Shown here piece by piece: positions 18,328-27,426 of a stretch of 64,000 nucleotides of DNA. The stretch is from DATBSL01 sp963729875. Its GTDB lineage: Bacteria > Acidobacteriota > Vicinamibacteria > Fen-336. The notes under the pieces are model-generated. The model ran no database searches. It was not told the DNA's origin and saw only the letters and a list, made by a program, of their open reading frames with translations. The stretch lies in NCBI GenBank assembly GCA_963729875.1, contig CAVSPR010000002.1, forward strand, positions 186,001-250,000, written 5' to 3'. Position 1 is the stretch's first letter. Every line of letters begins with the position of its first letter. Both the position numbers and the translations under genes were made by a program.

Positions 18328-19512
18328 ATGATCGGGCTGGACCAGGTGGACGACCGGTACGACGCCGTCGTCGTGGGCGCGCGAGCCGCGGGCGCGGCCG
18401 TGGCGATGCTCCTGGCCCGGCGGGGGCGGCGCGTTCTCGCCGTGGACCGCGGTGCCTACGGCGCCGACACGCTCTCGACCCACGCCCTGATGCGGGCCGG
18501 CGTGCTCCAGCTCGCCCGGTGGGGGCTGCTCGACCGAATCGAGAGAGAGGGCACGCCCCGCGTGAGCCGGACCGTCTTCCACTACGAAGACGAGACGATC
18601 GACATCCCCATCAAGCCCCGGGACGGGGTCCCCGCCCTCTTCGCCCCCCGTCGCACGGTGCTGGACCGGGTGCTCGTGGACGCGGCCGTCGAGGCGGGGG
18701 CCGAGGTGCGCCACCACGTCCGGCTCGTCGACCTGGTTCGAGGCCACTCCGGGCGAGTGGAGGGCGTCGTCTTGAGGGACACGGAGGATCGGGCCCGGGC
18801 CATCGGAGCCGACCTCGTGATCGGAGCCGACGGCCTCCGCTCGGCGGTGGCCTCCCTCGTCGCCGCGCCCGTCACCTGCCGGGGCCGGCACGCCGCTTTC
18901 AGCATCTACGGGTACTGGTCCGGCCTGCCGGTGGAGGGCTACCACTGGCACTGGGGCCGCGAGGCGGCCGCCGGTGCCATCCCCACGAACGGTGGCGAGG
19001 TCCTGCTCTTCGCGGCCGCGTCCTCGCTCCGCTTCGCCGCGGAGGTGCGCGGCGATGTGCCGGGCGCCTATCGACGGATCCTCTCGGAGGCCGCGCCCGG
19101 GCTCGCGGAGCGCCTCCCCGGGGCGCGGCTCGTCGGCTCGCTCCACGGCTTCCCCGGCCACCCCGGGTACCTCCGACGGCCCTGGGGCCCGGGTTGGGCC
19201 CTCGTGGGCGACGCCGCGTACTTCAAGGACCCGATCACCGCGCACGGCATCAGCGACGCGCTCCGCGACGCGGAGCTCCTCGCCCGTGCGGTGGAGCAGG
19301 GCGGAGAGGAGGCGCTGGCCGGCTACGAGGCCGCGCGGGACGGGCTCTCCACCCGGCTCTTCGACGTGACCGACCGGATCGCCTCGATCCATTGGGACAA
19401 TGCCGAGCTGAAGGGCCTGCACCAGTCGCTGAGCGACGAGATGAAGAGGGAAGTGTCCGCTCTCGTCGCCCTCGGCGAGCCGCAGGCGGAGCTCGAGCGG
19501 CGGACCGCGTGA
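18328..19512 (+). CDS. FAD-dependent monooxygenase (PHBH-fold/geranylgeranyl-reductase-like)
   Basis: A 394-residue group A flavoprotein. The FAD-binding GARAAGAAVAMLLARRG follows the first strand (a GxGxxG variant), the DG motif is VIGADGLRSAV, and the second FAD contact is WALVGDAAYFKDPITAHG. The substrate is unknown; relatives hydroxylate aromatic or polyketide-type compounds. The SD (aggggga) sits six bases before the ATG. It lies between the FMO-like gene and a MaoC hydratase gene, all on the same strand, which suggests a short catabolic or tailoring pathway controlled by the SARP-like regulator. Confidence 0.88.
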   Translation: MIGLDQVDDRYDAVVVGARAAGAAVAMLLARRGRRVLAVDRGAYGADTLSTHALMRAGVLQLARWGLLDRIEREGTPRVSRTVFHYEDETIDIPIKPRDGVPALFAPRRTVLDRVLVDAAVEAGAEVRHHVRLVDLVRGHSGRVEGVVLRDTEDRARAIGADLVIGADGLRSAVASLVAAPVTCRGRHAAFSIYGYWSGLPVEGYHWHWGREAAAGAIPTNGGEVLLFAAASSLRFAAEVRGDVPGAYRRILSEAAPGLAERLPGARLVGSLHGFPGHPGYLRRPWGPGWALVGDAAYFKDPITAHGISDALRDAELLARAVEQGGEEALAGYEAARDGLSTRLFDVTDRIASIHWDNAELKGLHQSLSDEMKREVSALVALGEPQAELERRTA

Positions 19513-19544
19513 GGACCCCGGGGCACCGTGGAAGGAGGACGACG

Positions 19545-19979
19545 ATGGCGGACACGGCGGGTCGGGGCCGGGAGAGGCCGCGGGTGGGGCAGAGGGCGGA
19601 GCGCTCGCGGGTCGTCCGACGCGAGGACATCGCCCTCTTCACCGAGATGAGCGGCGACCGCAACCCGCTTCACTACGACGAGGGCGCGGCGCGGGCATCC
19701 CGATTCGGCGAGATCGTGGTCCAGGGAGGGGTGACGAGCGCGATCCTCAATGCGGTCGTGGCCGAGGACCTGCCCGGCCCGGGGACGGTGTTCCTCCACG
19801 TCGACTGGAAGTTTACGGCGCCGGTCCGGCCCGGCGACACGATCACGGGGGTGGTCGAGGTCCTCGAGGTCAGGGAGGACAAGCCGGTCACGAAGCTCGC
19901 CACGAGCGTTCGCCGCCAGGACGGGGTCGTGGCCCTCGAGGGGACCGCGGTCTGCTACACGATGGACCTCGGCGCGTAG
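19545..19979 (+). CDS. MaoC-like (R)-hydratase domain protein
   Basis: A 144-residue hot-dog fold protein. The hydratase motif is present as FTEMSGDRNPLHYDEGAARAS with Asp and His of the active site, followed by EIVVQGGVTSAIL. Family members hydrate trans-2-enoyl-CoA thioesters. The SD gaaggagga lies seven bases before ATG. It is the last gene of the cluster and converges with the GNAT gene on the other strand after two bases, so read-through between the two operons is possible. Confidence 0.9.
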   Translation: MADTAGRGRERPRVGQRAERSRVVRREDIALFTEMSGDRNPLHYDEGAARASRFGEIVVQGGVTSAILNAVVAEDLPGPGTVFLHVDWKFTAPVRPGDTITGVVEVLEVREDKPVTKLATSVRRQDGVVALEGTAVCYTMDLGA

Positions 19980-19981
19980 CG

Positions 19982-20449
19982 TCAGGGCGTGAGCGGCCCC
20001 CGCGTCTTGCGCAGCAGCAGCTCGGAGTGACCCTCCACGACGTAGTCGTGGAGCTCGCCCACGAGGCGGAAGCCGAGCCGCTCGTAGAGCCGCCGCGCCC
20101 CGTGGTTGAAGTCCGACACGCAGATGAAGACGTTGCGGTGCTCGCGGAAGATGCGCTCCTCGGCGAAGGCGACGAGCGCGGTGCCCACCCCCGTCCCCCG
20201 CGCCTCGGGGGCGGCGCAGACGGTCTGGATGTAGCCGACGAAGGAGCCCTTCAGGTTCAGGATGAGGAGGCCGACGAGCCGGTCGGCCCGCCGCGCCACG
20301 TACCGCTCCCGCGTCTCGTCCAGGACGACGCGCAGGCACGCGTCGTAGTCCCGCCGGAGGGTGATCCACGGCTCCGTCCCCGCCAGCATCCGCGCACAGC
20401 CCTCGGCCTCGGCTCGCGTCGCGAGAGGGCGGATCGACAGGTCGTCCAC
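19982..20449 (-). CDS. GNAT-family N-acetyltransferase
   Basis: A 155-residue acetyltransferase starting at GTG. The acetyl-CoA-binding motif A is CAAPEARGTGVGTALV (Q/RxxGxG/A form RGTGVG), followed by a C-terminal YERLGFRLVGEL typical of GNATs. The acceptor substrate is unknown. It is the last gene of a four-gene minus-strand run, one base after the DinB stop. Confidence 0.9.
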   Translation of the reverse strand: MDDLSIRPLATRAEAEGCARMLAGTEPWITLRRDYDACLRVVLDETRERYVARRADRLVGLLILNLKGSFVGYIQTVCAAPEARGTGVGTALVAFAEERIFREHRNVFICVSDFNHGARRLYERLGFRLVGELHDYVVEGHSELLLRKTRGPLTP

Positions 20450-20450
20450 G

Positions 20451-20942
20451 TCAGCTGCCCGCGAGGGCCTTCAGGGAGATGGCACCGCTCGTGCGGGCGT
20501 CGCCGGTGAGGGCCCTCCGCAGGTACCCGGCCTGCCCCAGGTGGAAGGCCAGGTGCACGCACAGGTGCACCAGGAAGCGCCCGCACGGCAGCTGCACCCC
20601 GTCGTGGGGCTCGGGGTAGGGGGCGGCGAGGGCGCTCTCCGGCGCGCGGGCGAGGGCACCGGCTACGACCTCGGCCGTCTCGCGCAGCTGCCGCGCGACG
20701 TCTCCCCGCCGCCCCGCCCGCGTGGCGAACTCGGCGGGCCGGTCGCGGACGTAGCCGGTGCCGCCGAGGACGGCCCCGACGAAGTGCCGCAGGTTGCCGC
20801 AGACGTGGAGAGCGAGGTTCCCCGCGGAGTTCGTCACCCCCGGCAGGGTCCGCCAGAGGCTCTCGTCGTCGGGGAAGAGCTCGACCTCGCGCGCGAACGC
20901 CTCGAGCTCACGGTCCATCATCCGCCGGACATCGTCGATCAC
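20451..20942 (-). CDS. DinB-family (four-helix) protein
   Basis: A 163-residue helical protein of the DinB/YfiT-like superfamily. Likely metal ligands are His in LALHVCGNLRHF and two His in LVHLCVHLAFHLGQAGYLR, the latter matching the conserved HxxHHxGQ-like C-terminal helix. Some relatives use mycothiol or bacillithiol, but the thiol partner here is unknown. It starts four bases after the glycosyltransferase stop, so it belongs to the same transcript. Confidence 0.88.
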   Translation of the reverse strand: MIDDVRRMMDRELEAFAREVELFPDDESLWRTLPGVTNSAGNLALHVCGNLRHFVGAVLGGTGYVRDRPAEFATRAGRRGDVARQLRETAEVVAGALARAPESALAAPYPEPHDGVQLPCGRFLVHLCVHLAFHLGQAGYLRRALTGDARTSGAISLKALAGS

Positions 20943-20946
20943 GCCG

Positions 20947-22515
20947 CTACCTCCGAAGGAGGAATATCACGTGACCCTCTCCCGCGGGTAGCCTCTCGTG
21001 GGACCGGGCGAGCGCGTCGTCGAGGTCGCGGGCCCACGGCTCGCGGTTCGGGGTCAGGAGGTAGGCCGCGCACCCGGGCCGGTTGGCCTCGACCTCGGCG
21101 GCGTCGCGCGAGAACAGGAGGGGCCGGTCGGCGTAGTAGGCGACGACGGGGTTCGGCCAGGTGCGGGTGTAGCCTCCCAGGGTCTCGCTCGCGGTCCGGG
21201 GGCGGCGCGAGGTCCAGACCGGGACGCGCGGGGGGACGAGCTCGCGCAGGCGGATGAGGGCCATTGCGTAGTCGGCGTTGGGCTGGCGCTGGGCCGCGTA
21301 GAACCCGAGCGACGCCACGAGCCACGGGGACGGTAGCAGCAGGAGGAAGGCCAGCACGGCGCCGGCCAGGCGGGGGCCGCGCACCGCCGCGGCCTCGGCC
21401 GCCGTGGCGGCGAAGGCGGCCATGCTCGCGGCCACGAAGGGCCCGAGGAAGAACTGCCAGTAGTCGTGGTGCCAGGCGGCGTTCTTGAAGAGGAGGACGT
21501 AGAGAAGGCCGTGCAGCCCGCTCAGCCCGACCGCCGCCGCGAGGTCGCCGCGCAGGGGGAAGCGGGCCCATGGCGGGTCCGGCCGAAGCGACCCGAGCGC
21601 GGTCGCGAGCACCGTGGCGGCGCCGAGGGCGGCCAGGGCACCCGGCAGGGTGAAGTTCCGCCTGAAGTGGAGCCACTGGGCGGCGATCCACGCCGGCCAG
21701 GGCTGGGCGCCGCCCTCCCCGCCGAGGCCGTGCCCGAGGAAGAGGTCCCGGAGCATCCCGAGGTCCCAGCCGCAGCCGGCGAGGATGTGGAGGACGACGG
21801 CGGCGAGGCTCGCCGCCGGTGCGGCGACGAGGCCTCCGAGCAGCCGTGCATCACCGGAACCCCGCGCGACCCGCAGGGCGTGCCAGGCGCACAGGAGAGC
21901 GGCGGCCAGGACGGCTCCCCACCCCGTCCCGATCCCGAGGACCGCCCCGGTGGCGTAGCGCAGCGCCCCGAGCCGAGGCCGTCCCTCGCCGGGGTAGACC
22001 CGGGCCCACTCCAGGTACCCGTCCAGCATGAGGAGGGAGAAGAACTGGACGGGGGCGACGTGGTCGATCATGCGGCCGAAGTAGATCGTGAGCGGCAGCG
22101 TCGCGAAGAAGAAGCCGGCGAGCGTGCCCAGGAGCGGCCCTCCCAGCCTCCCGAGGATCCTCATGAGAAAGGCGAGGCTGCCGAGGGAGGCGGCGATGGG
22201 GACGAGCCGCGCGGCCCACTCGTGGTCGCCGAAGACGACGAGGGGCACCGCCGTCCACAGGGCGATGAGGGGCGGGTGGTTCAGGTAGCGCTCGGGTGTC
22301 GCCGGCGGCGTCGCGGTGTCGCCCCACGTGCAGTAGAGCTTCGTGCAGGCGAGCCCGTACTGGATGTGGTTCCGTGCGAACTGCGAGTACATCGCGCTGT
22401 TCAGCTCGTGCCAGCCGAGGAACGGCGCGCTGACGCCCCGGGCGAGGAGGAGCGCGCTCACGGCCAGGACGGCCGTGCGCGCGACCCCCGGCCATCGGGG
22501 CCCGCCCGGGCTCAT
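20947..22515 (-). CDS. GT39/ArnT-like membrane glycosyltransferase
   Basis: A 522-residue polytopic membrane protein. The first periplasmic loop (LGWHELNSAMYSQFARNH) matches the PMT/ArnT family loop carrying the acidic active-site residue (here Glu in HELN). About ten hydrophobic helices follow, and a soluble C-terminal part contains YYADRPLLFSRDAAEVE. It likely transfers a sugar from a polyprenyl-phosphate donor on the periplasmic side. The ATG overlaps the stop of the transketolase-like gene (ATGA), an unusual coupling. Confidence 0.85.
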   Translation of the reverse strand: MSPGGPRWPGVARTAVLAVSALLLARGVSAPFLGWHELNSAMYSQFARNHIQYGLACTKLYCTWGDTATPPATPERYLNHPPLIALWTAVPLVVFGDHEWAARLVPIAASLGSLAFLMRILGRLGGPLLGTLAGFFFATLPLTIYFGRMIDHVAPVQFFSLLMLDGYLEWARVYPGEGRPRLGALRYATGAVLGIGTGWGAVLAAALLCAWHALRVARGSGDARLLGGLVAAPAASLAAVVLHILAGCGWDLGMLRDLFLGHGLGGEGGAQPWPAWIAAQWLHFRRNFTLPGALAALGAATVLATALGSLRPDPPWARFPLRGDLAAAVGLSGLHGLLYVLLFKNAAWHHDYWQFFLGPFVAASMAAFAATAAEAAAVRGPRLAGAVLAFLLLLPSPWLVASLGFYAAQRQPNADYAMALIRLRELVPPRVPVWTSRRPRTASETLGGYTRTWPNPVVAYYADRPLLFSRDAAEVEANRPGCAAYLLTPNREPWARDLDDALARSHERLPAGEGHVIFLLRR

Positions 22516-24861
22516 GCCGCGCCGGCGCGCGCCTCCACGTAGGCCCGGATCGCCTTCGCCTGGCTCTCGCCGTCGAGGCCGGCCTCGGCGAGGACCATGT
22601 CCCCCTGGCCGCTGCCGAGGAAGTGGCCCTTGCGGAACGGGTGCAGCGTGTGCGCCCGCCCGAGGTCGGAGCGGACCCAGCGGAACAGCGTGGGCAGGGT
22701 GAAGCCGGTGACGCCCATCGCCTCGAGCGCGTGCGCCTCGGGGAAGATCCGCGCCTGCTCGTCGGCGGGAAGGAGGTCGAACAGCTCGGCGCTGGCCACG
22801 TAGTAGACACGGGGGTCGATCCCGTCCTTCGACGAGGAGCGGGAGCGCCTGCTCGACGAAGGCGTAGGCCGCGGCGCTCTCCTGGAGGACGATCGTAACG
22901 TCGCCCTTGCCCCTGGGCTTGCGGAGGAGGTAGACGCCGGTGGCGGCCGCCTCGGCCGGGGCGAGGCCCAGGGCCGCGCGGTCCGGCACCGTCTCGTTCG
23001 GACGGGTCACGAACGGCGCGATCACCGCCGGCCGGTGCCGGAAGGCCGCGGCCAGCAGCGCCCAGATCTCGGCCGGGTCCCACGGGGTGAGGGTGATCGC
23101 GGTGCCGCGGGGGAAGTTCTCCTGCAGGAGCTGGAGGGGCTGGGGGTCGGCGTGGGTGGGGCCGTCCTCGCCGGTCTTGAGGCCGGCGTGGGCGCACACG
23201 AGGAGGAACGGCGACCAGGGCCCGCGGGGGGCCTTCGCCTGCGCCCCGATCGCGTGGAGGCGCGCCGCGATGTGGCCGAGGGGGGCGAGGAAGGCGCCGT
23301 ACGACGAGCCGACCCCCACGTGATGGCCGAAGGTGGCGAGGCCGGACAGGATCCCGGCCATCGCGTCCTCGCAGATGCCGCCGATCGAGAGGGTCCTCGA
23401 GGCGGGGTTCTTCGCCGCGTTCCAGTACCCGTCCCCGAAGCCGCCGGCGACGGTGTTGACCGAGGTCGAGCCGAGGAGGTCGGCGGCGGCGACGAGGAAC
23501 GCGCCCCCCGAGGCCTTGTTGTAGTGCTGCAGCGCGCGCCCGAGCTCGGCGCGCAGCGTGGTGACGGTGCCCGGCTTCAGCGCGAGCTCCGCCGGCACCT
23601 TCGCCTGGGATGCGAGCTCGTACACCGCCCCGACCCGCGGCGCGCCGTCGCGCGGGCGGCGGCCCCGCGCGTCGAGGCGCTGGCGGCCCGCGTCGAGCCG
23701 CGCGGCCATGGCCCCGGTGGTGGCCCGGTCGTCCTCGACCGCCTTGCGCAGGAGGAGGAGAGCGTCGTAGAAGCACTCCTCCATCACGGCCGGACCGTCC
23801 TTGCCCATCTCGCAGCGGTGGCCGGAGCCCTCGCAGGAGGGCAGCGCGCACGAGGTGCGCGCCGCGAGCTCGCCGAGGGCGCGGTAGAAGCCCTCGGAGC
23901 ACAGCTTGTGGCCGGCCCCGTGCGACGCGCGGCCCTCGATCCCGTACTGCCAGCCCTTCACCGTGCGGTAGACGATCGCGGTGGGCTGGCCGGTCGTCAT
24001 CGACGCGGCCCGGCGCTGGGCCGCGATCACCTGCTGGAAGTCGCGGCCGTCCGCCACCTCGATCACGTTCCAGTCGTGCAGGTAGAACAGCTCCATTGGC
24101 GTCCACTGCACGTAGTCGCCCGGTGTCCCGTCTTCGCGGCAGACGCGGTTCGAGTCGATCGAGGCCTGGTTCCAGTCGACGTGGAAGACGAGGTTGTCGA
24201 GCGAGGCGGTGCCGGCCGCCGCGAGCGCCTCCGCCACGCGGCCGGGCGTGAGCCCTCCCTCGCCCTCGACGACGTGGACGCGCGGGGCGTCGGCCCCGAA
24301 GTACTCGCGCGCGGCGAGGGCGAGGCCGATCGAGCTCGCGACGCCGACGCCGGAGGCCCCGGTGGAGAGCCGGACGAAGGGCGTGGCCGGCGTGGGGTGC
24401 CCGTCGAGGGGCTTGGCGGCGAGCTTGCGGAACAGCGGTGTGGCGGTGATCGGGTTCCGGCGGAAGCCGAGGAGGTCCTCGAGCCGCAGGCGCTCCCCGG
24501 CGCTCGCGGGAAGCAGCGCCGGGTTTCCCGCCCGGGCGAGCTCGTCCCGCAGCGCCCACATCGAGTAGAGGCCCATCGCCTTGTGACCGGCCGCGTAGGA
24601 GACGATGTCCGCGTCCTCGCGGTCGGGCTTCGCGAGCTCGTACTCCGCCGCGTCGAAGAGGATCCCGGCGACGAAGCGGCCGGAGGAGATCGAGCCCCCG
24701 GGGTGGCCCGACATCGGCACGTAGTTGTAGAGGAGGGCGCACAGCGAGCGGTAGAGGAGGTCGACGGCCTCGAAGCGAGCGAGCTCGTCGGCGGTGAGCG
24801 GCGGGGGGACGTCCGCGACCTTGACCCACTCCGCACGCCTCGTCCCGAAAGCGATGGACAT
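22512..24861 (-). CDS. Transketolase-like TPP enzyme (frameshifted near 22830)
   Basis: About 782 residues. The N-terminal TPP domain has YVPMSGHPGGSISSG and AAGHKAMGLYS. The Mg/TPP segment is VEGEGGLTPGRVAEA followed 20-30 residues later by DWNQASID, a variant of the GDG...N motif. The pyrimidine-binding domain has IGGICEDAMAGILSGLA with the catalytic Glu. The C-terminal 95 residues (MASAELFDLL onward) lie one frame over. Removing one base near 22830 restores VEDGIDPRVYYVASAELF. The enzyme would transfer a ketol unit in pentose-phosphate metabolism, but it is longer than usual and the substrate is unverified. The SD is ggaggaggattag before ATG. Confidence 0.85.
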
Positions 24862-24945
24862 CTAATCCTCCTCCCGCGCCCCGCGCGGGCCGGCGCAAAT
24901 CGGCCGACTGATTCTGACATTCTGGAGGAGCCGGGGTCGCCGCTC

Positions 24946-24965
24946 GATGGGCCAAACGGCCCATC
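24946..24965. promoter_or_regulatory. 8-bp palindrome in the divergent transketolase/TPR intergenic region
   Basis: Arms gatgggcc and ggcccatc are separated by aaac. It lies midway in the 143-base region between the minus-strand transketolase start and the plus-strand TPR gene. It could be an operator or a small hairpin. I see no convincing -35/-10 pair beside it. Confidence 0.4.
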
Positions 24966-25004
24966 CGCGGTGCTAGACTCGATTCCCCCCCGGAGGGGCA
25001 CACC

Positions 25005-26330
25005 ATGGCCGAGGCGACAAGCTGGCCGCTTCCCGCGAGGGCCCACGCCGCGGTCGCCCGCACCCTCGAGTGGGTGTGGCCGCGGGGCGCGGCCTGGGCC
25101 TACGCCGACGCTCTCGCGCACGCGCCCCGGGACCCGGAGCTGCACTTCCTTCGGGGGACCGCCCTCGGCCGGGCCCGCCGCTGGCCCGACGCCGTCCGAT
25201 CCCTCGCCGCCGCCGCCCGCCTGCGGCCCTCGAGCGTCGAGTACCAGGGCGCGCTCGTCGTGGCGCTCGACCGCGCGGGGCGCGAGCGGCAGCTCGTCGA
25301 GGCGCTGCGGCGCTTCGCCGAGCTGCGGGCGGGGGAGGGCGAGGTGCACGTGCTCCTGGGCGCGGTGCTGCGCCGCAGCGGGAGGAACGCGGAGGCGCTG
25401 CGGGCGTTCCGGCTCGCGGTCCGGCTCGGGTCGCTGCCCGCCACCCGCCGCTTCGTGCTGGGCGAGACGCTGCTCGGCGCCGAGGGCTGGCAGGAGGCGC
25501 TCGCCGCCTGGAACGAGGCGCGCCAGCTCGAGGCGGCGAGCGGCAGCGTGATCCTGCACAACGCCGGCCGTCGCAGCGCGCTCAACTTCCACCCCGGCCC
25601 GGCCATGGACCGCGTTCCCCGGCGGGACCCGCCGCCCGCGCAGGGGACGCGCGCGTGGCTGCGGGCGCGCCGGGCGGACCTGCGGGCGGCCGCGCTCTCG
25701 TTCCTCGGCCGGAGATGGCGCGGGCCGCGGCGACGCGATCGCGTCGAGGTCCTCCGCAGGGCCTGGCGCCGCGTCGCCCTCGCCGCCCTCCTTGGTGCGG
25801 TCCCGGCCGCGGCTGCCCCGCCCAGGGAGGCCGCGCCGCGCGGCGAGACCGCCGCCGCCCGCGAGCAGGCGCGCCTGTGCGAGCGGGAGAACCTCGAGCC
25901 GGGCGTGGCCGCCTGCCGCGCCGCCCTCGCCCTCGGCATCGGGCCCGAGCGCCGCGGCCCCGTCCGGGAGATCCTGGCCCGCCACCTCGTCGCGCTCGAG
26001 CGGTGGGAGGAGCTGGGCGACCTCCTGCGCGAGGGCGTCCAGCTCGAGCCGACGAGTGCTGAGGCGTGGCGGCGCCTGGGAGAGGTCCTTCTCTTCGCCC
26101 TCGACCAGCCGAGCGAGGCGGTCGCCGCGCTCCAGGTCGCAGTGGGGCTCGCCCCCGCGGAAGCGCCCACCCGGGTGGACCTCGCCCTCGCGCTCCACGC
26201 CGCCGGGCGGTCGCCGGAGGCCGCGCCGGCGTTCGCGGAGGCACTGCGGCTCGACCCCACGGTGCTCGACGGCCGACCGGCGGCGCGGGCGGTGCACGAG
26301 GCGGTCCGCGGCGGAGAGCCGTGGCCGTGA
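25005..26330 (+). CDS. TPR-repeat protein with one central hydrophobic segment
   Basis: A 441-residue protein. The first 200 residues are helical TPR pairs (RDPELHFLRGTALGRARRW; LLGAVLRRSGRNAEALRAFR). An Arg-rich linker follows, then one hydrophobic stretch near residues 260-280 (RVALAALLGAVPAAAAPP) that could be a membrane anchor. More TPR units occupy residues 300-430. No catalytic domain is visible. Such proteins scaffold partners; the partner here is unknown. It is divergent from the transketolase operon and followed closely by a DinB gene. Confidence 0.8.
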   Translation: MAEATSWPLPARAHAAVARTLEWVWPRGAAWAYADALAHAPRDPELHFLRGTALGRARRWPDAVRSLAAAARLRPSSVEYQGALVVALDRAGRERQLVEALRRFAELRAGEGEVHVLLGAVLRRSGRNAEALRAFRLAVRLGSLPATRRFVLGETLLGAEGWQEALAAWNEARQLEAASGSVILHNAGRRSALNFHPGPAMDRVPRRDPPPAQGTRAWLRARRADLRAAALSFLGRRWRGPRRRDRVEVLRRAWRRVALAALLGAVPAAAAPPREAAPRGETAAAREQARLCERENLEPGVAACRAALALGIGPERRGPVREILARHLVALERWEELGDLLREGVQLEPTSAEAWRRLGEVLLFALDQPSEAVAALQVAVGLAPAEAPTRVDLALALHAAGRSPEAAPAFAEALRLDPTVLDGRPAARAVHEAVRGGEPWP

Positions 26331-26358
26331 GCGGCGTCGCACCCGGCGAGGAGGTCCC

Positions 26359-26838
26359 GTGAGGCGAAACCCCGCGATCGCGTCGCTGCTGGCCCAGCTC
26401 GACGAGGCCTTCGACCGGCGCTCCTGGCACGGGACGAACCTGCGCGGGAGCCTGCGCGGCATGGACGCAGCGGGGGCGTCGTGGCGCCCCGCGCCGGGTC
26501 GCCACAACGCATGGGAGATCGCCGTCCACGCGGCGTACTGGAAGTACGCGGCCTGGCGGCGGCTCACCGGGGAGAGGCGGGGGTCGTTCGCTCGCCCCGG
26601 CAGCAACTGGTTCCCGAGCCCCGCGCGGGCGACCGCAGAAGCGTGGCGGAAGGACGTGGCTCTCCTCACCGCGTGCCATGACCGGCTGCGGGCGGTGGTG
26701 GCCGGCCTCTCGGACGCGGACCTCGACCGCCGCGCCGCCGGCGGCAAGGAGACGGTCGGCCGGCTCGTGCGCGGCATCGCCGCCCACGACCTCTACCACG
26801 CCGGCCAGATCCAGCTGCTCAAGCGACTGATGCGCTAG
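26359..26838 (+). CDS. DinB-superfamily protein
   Basis: A 159-residue four-helix DinB protein. The GTG start is preceded by SD gcgaggagg at seven bases. Likely metal-binding His residues are in RHNAWEIAVHAAYW and the C-terminal HDLYHAGQIQLLKR, the classic HxxxHxGQ helix. It is only distantly similar to the DinB protein at 20451-20942. It may act in thiol-dependent detoxification; this is inferred from the superfamily. Confidence 0.9.
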   Translation: MRRNPAIASLLAQLDEAFDRRSWHGTNLRGSLRGMDAAGASWRPAPGRHNAWEIAVHAAYWKYAAWRRLTGERRGSFARPGSNWFPSPARATAEAWRKDVALLTACHDRLRAVVAGLSDADLDRRAAGGKETVGRLVRGIAAHDLYHAGQIQLLKRLMR

Positions 26839-26874
26839 ACCCCACCGACCGGGAGGAAGGAGGAGGAGCCTGCG

Positions 26875-27420
26875 ATGAAGGCATCGGTATTCGTCGGTAC
26901 CAGCGTCGACGGCTTCATCGCGCGGCGAGACGGGGGTCTCGACTTCCTGCCGCCGGGCGGTGGCGAACCGCACGGGTACGACGAGTTCATCGCGACCGTC
27001 GACGCGATCGTCATCGGTCGCAAGACCTTCGAGACGGTCCTCGGCTTCGGGGGGGCGTGGCCGTACGGCCGGAAGCGGGTCGTCGTCCTGAGCGGCCGTC
27101 CCGTCGACCTGTCCGTGGTCGACGGGGGCGTCGTGGAGCAGATGGGCGGGCCGCCCGAGGAGATCGTCTCGAGGCTCGCCGCCAGCGGCGCCCGCCACCT
27201 CTACGTGGACGGAGGGGTCACGATCCAGCGGTTCCTTCGCGCGGGCCTCGTCGACCGCCTCGTCGTCACCCGTGTCCCCGTCCTCATCGGGGAGGGGATC
27301 CCGCTGTTCGGGAGCCTGCCGCACGACGTCCGGCTCCGCCACGTCGCGACGCGCTCCTACCCGAGCGGCCTGGTTCAGAGCGAGTACGAGATCGTCGCCT
27401 CCGGAACCGTGGCCCCGTGA
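26875..27420 (+). CDS. Dihydrofolate-reductase-like (RibD C-terminal) reductase
   Basis: A 181-residue NADPH-binding protein of the YyaP/RibD-C type. Motifs are VFVGTSVDGFIARRDGGLDF at the N-terminus, VIGRKTFETVLGF in the middle, and HLYVDGGVTIQRFLRAGLVD towards the C-terminus. It lacks the full DHFR folate site as judged by eye, so it is probably a general small-molecule reductase. The SD aggaggagg precedes ATG by eight bases. It converges with the exonuclease gene after six bases. Confidence 0.9.
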   Translation: MKASVFVGTSVDGFIARRDGGLDFLPPGGGEPHGYDEFIATVDAIVIGRKTFETVLGFGGAWPYGRKRVVVLSGRPVDLSVVDGGVVEQMGGPPEEIVSRLAASGARHLYVDGGVTIQRFLRAGLVDRLVVTRVPVLIGEGIPLFGSLPHDVRLRHVATRSYPSGLVQSEYEIVASGTVAP

Positions 27421-27426
27421 GGCGGC

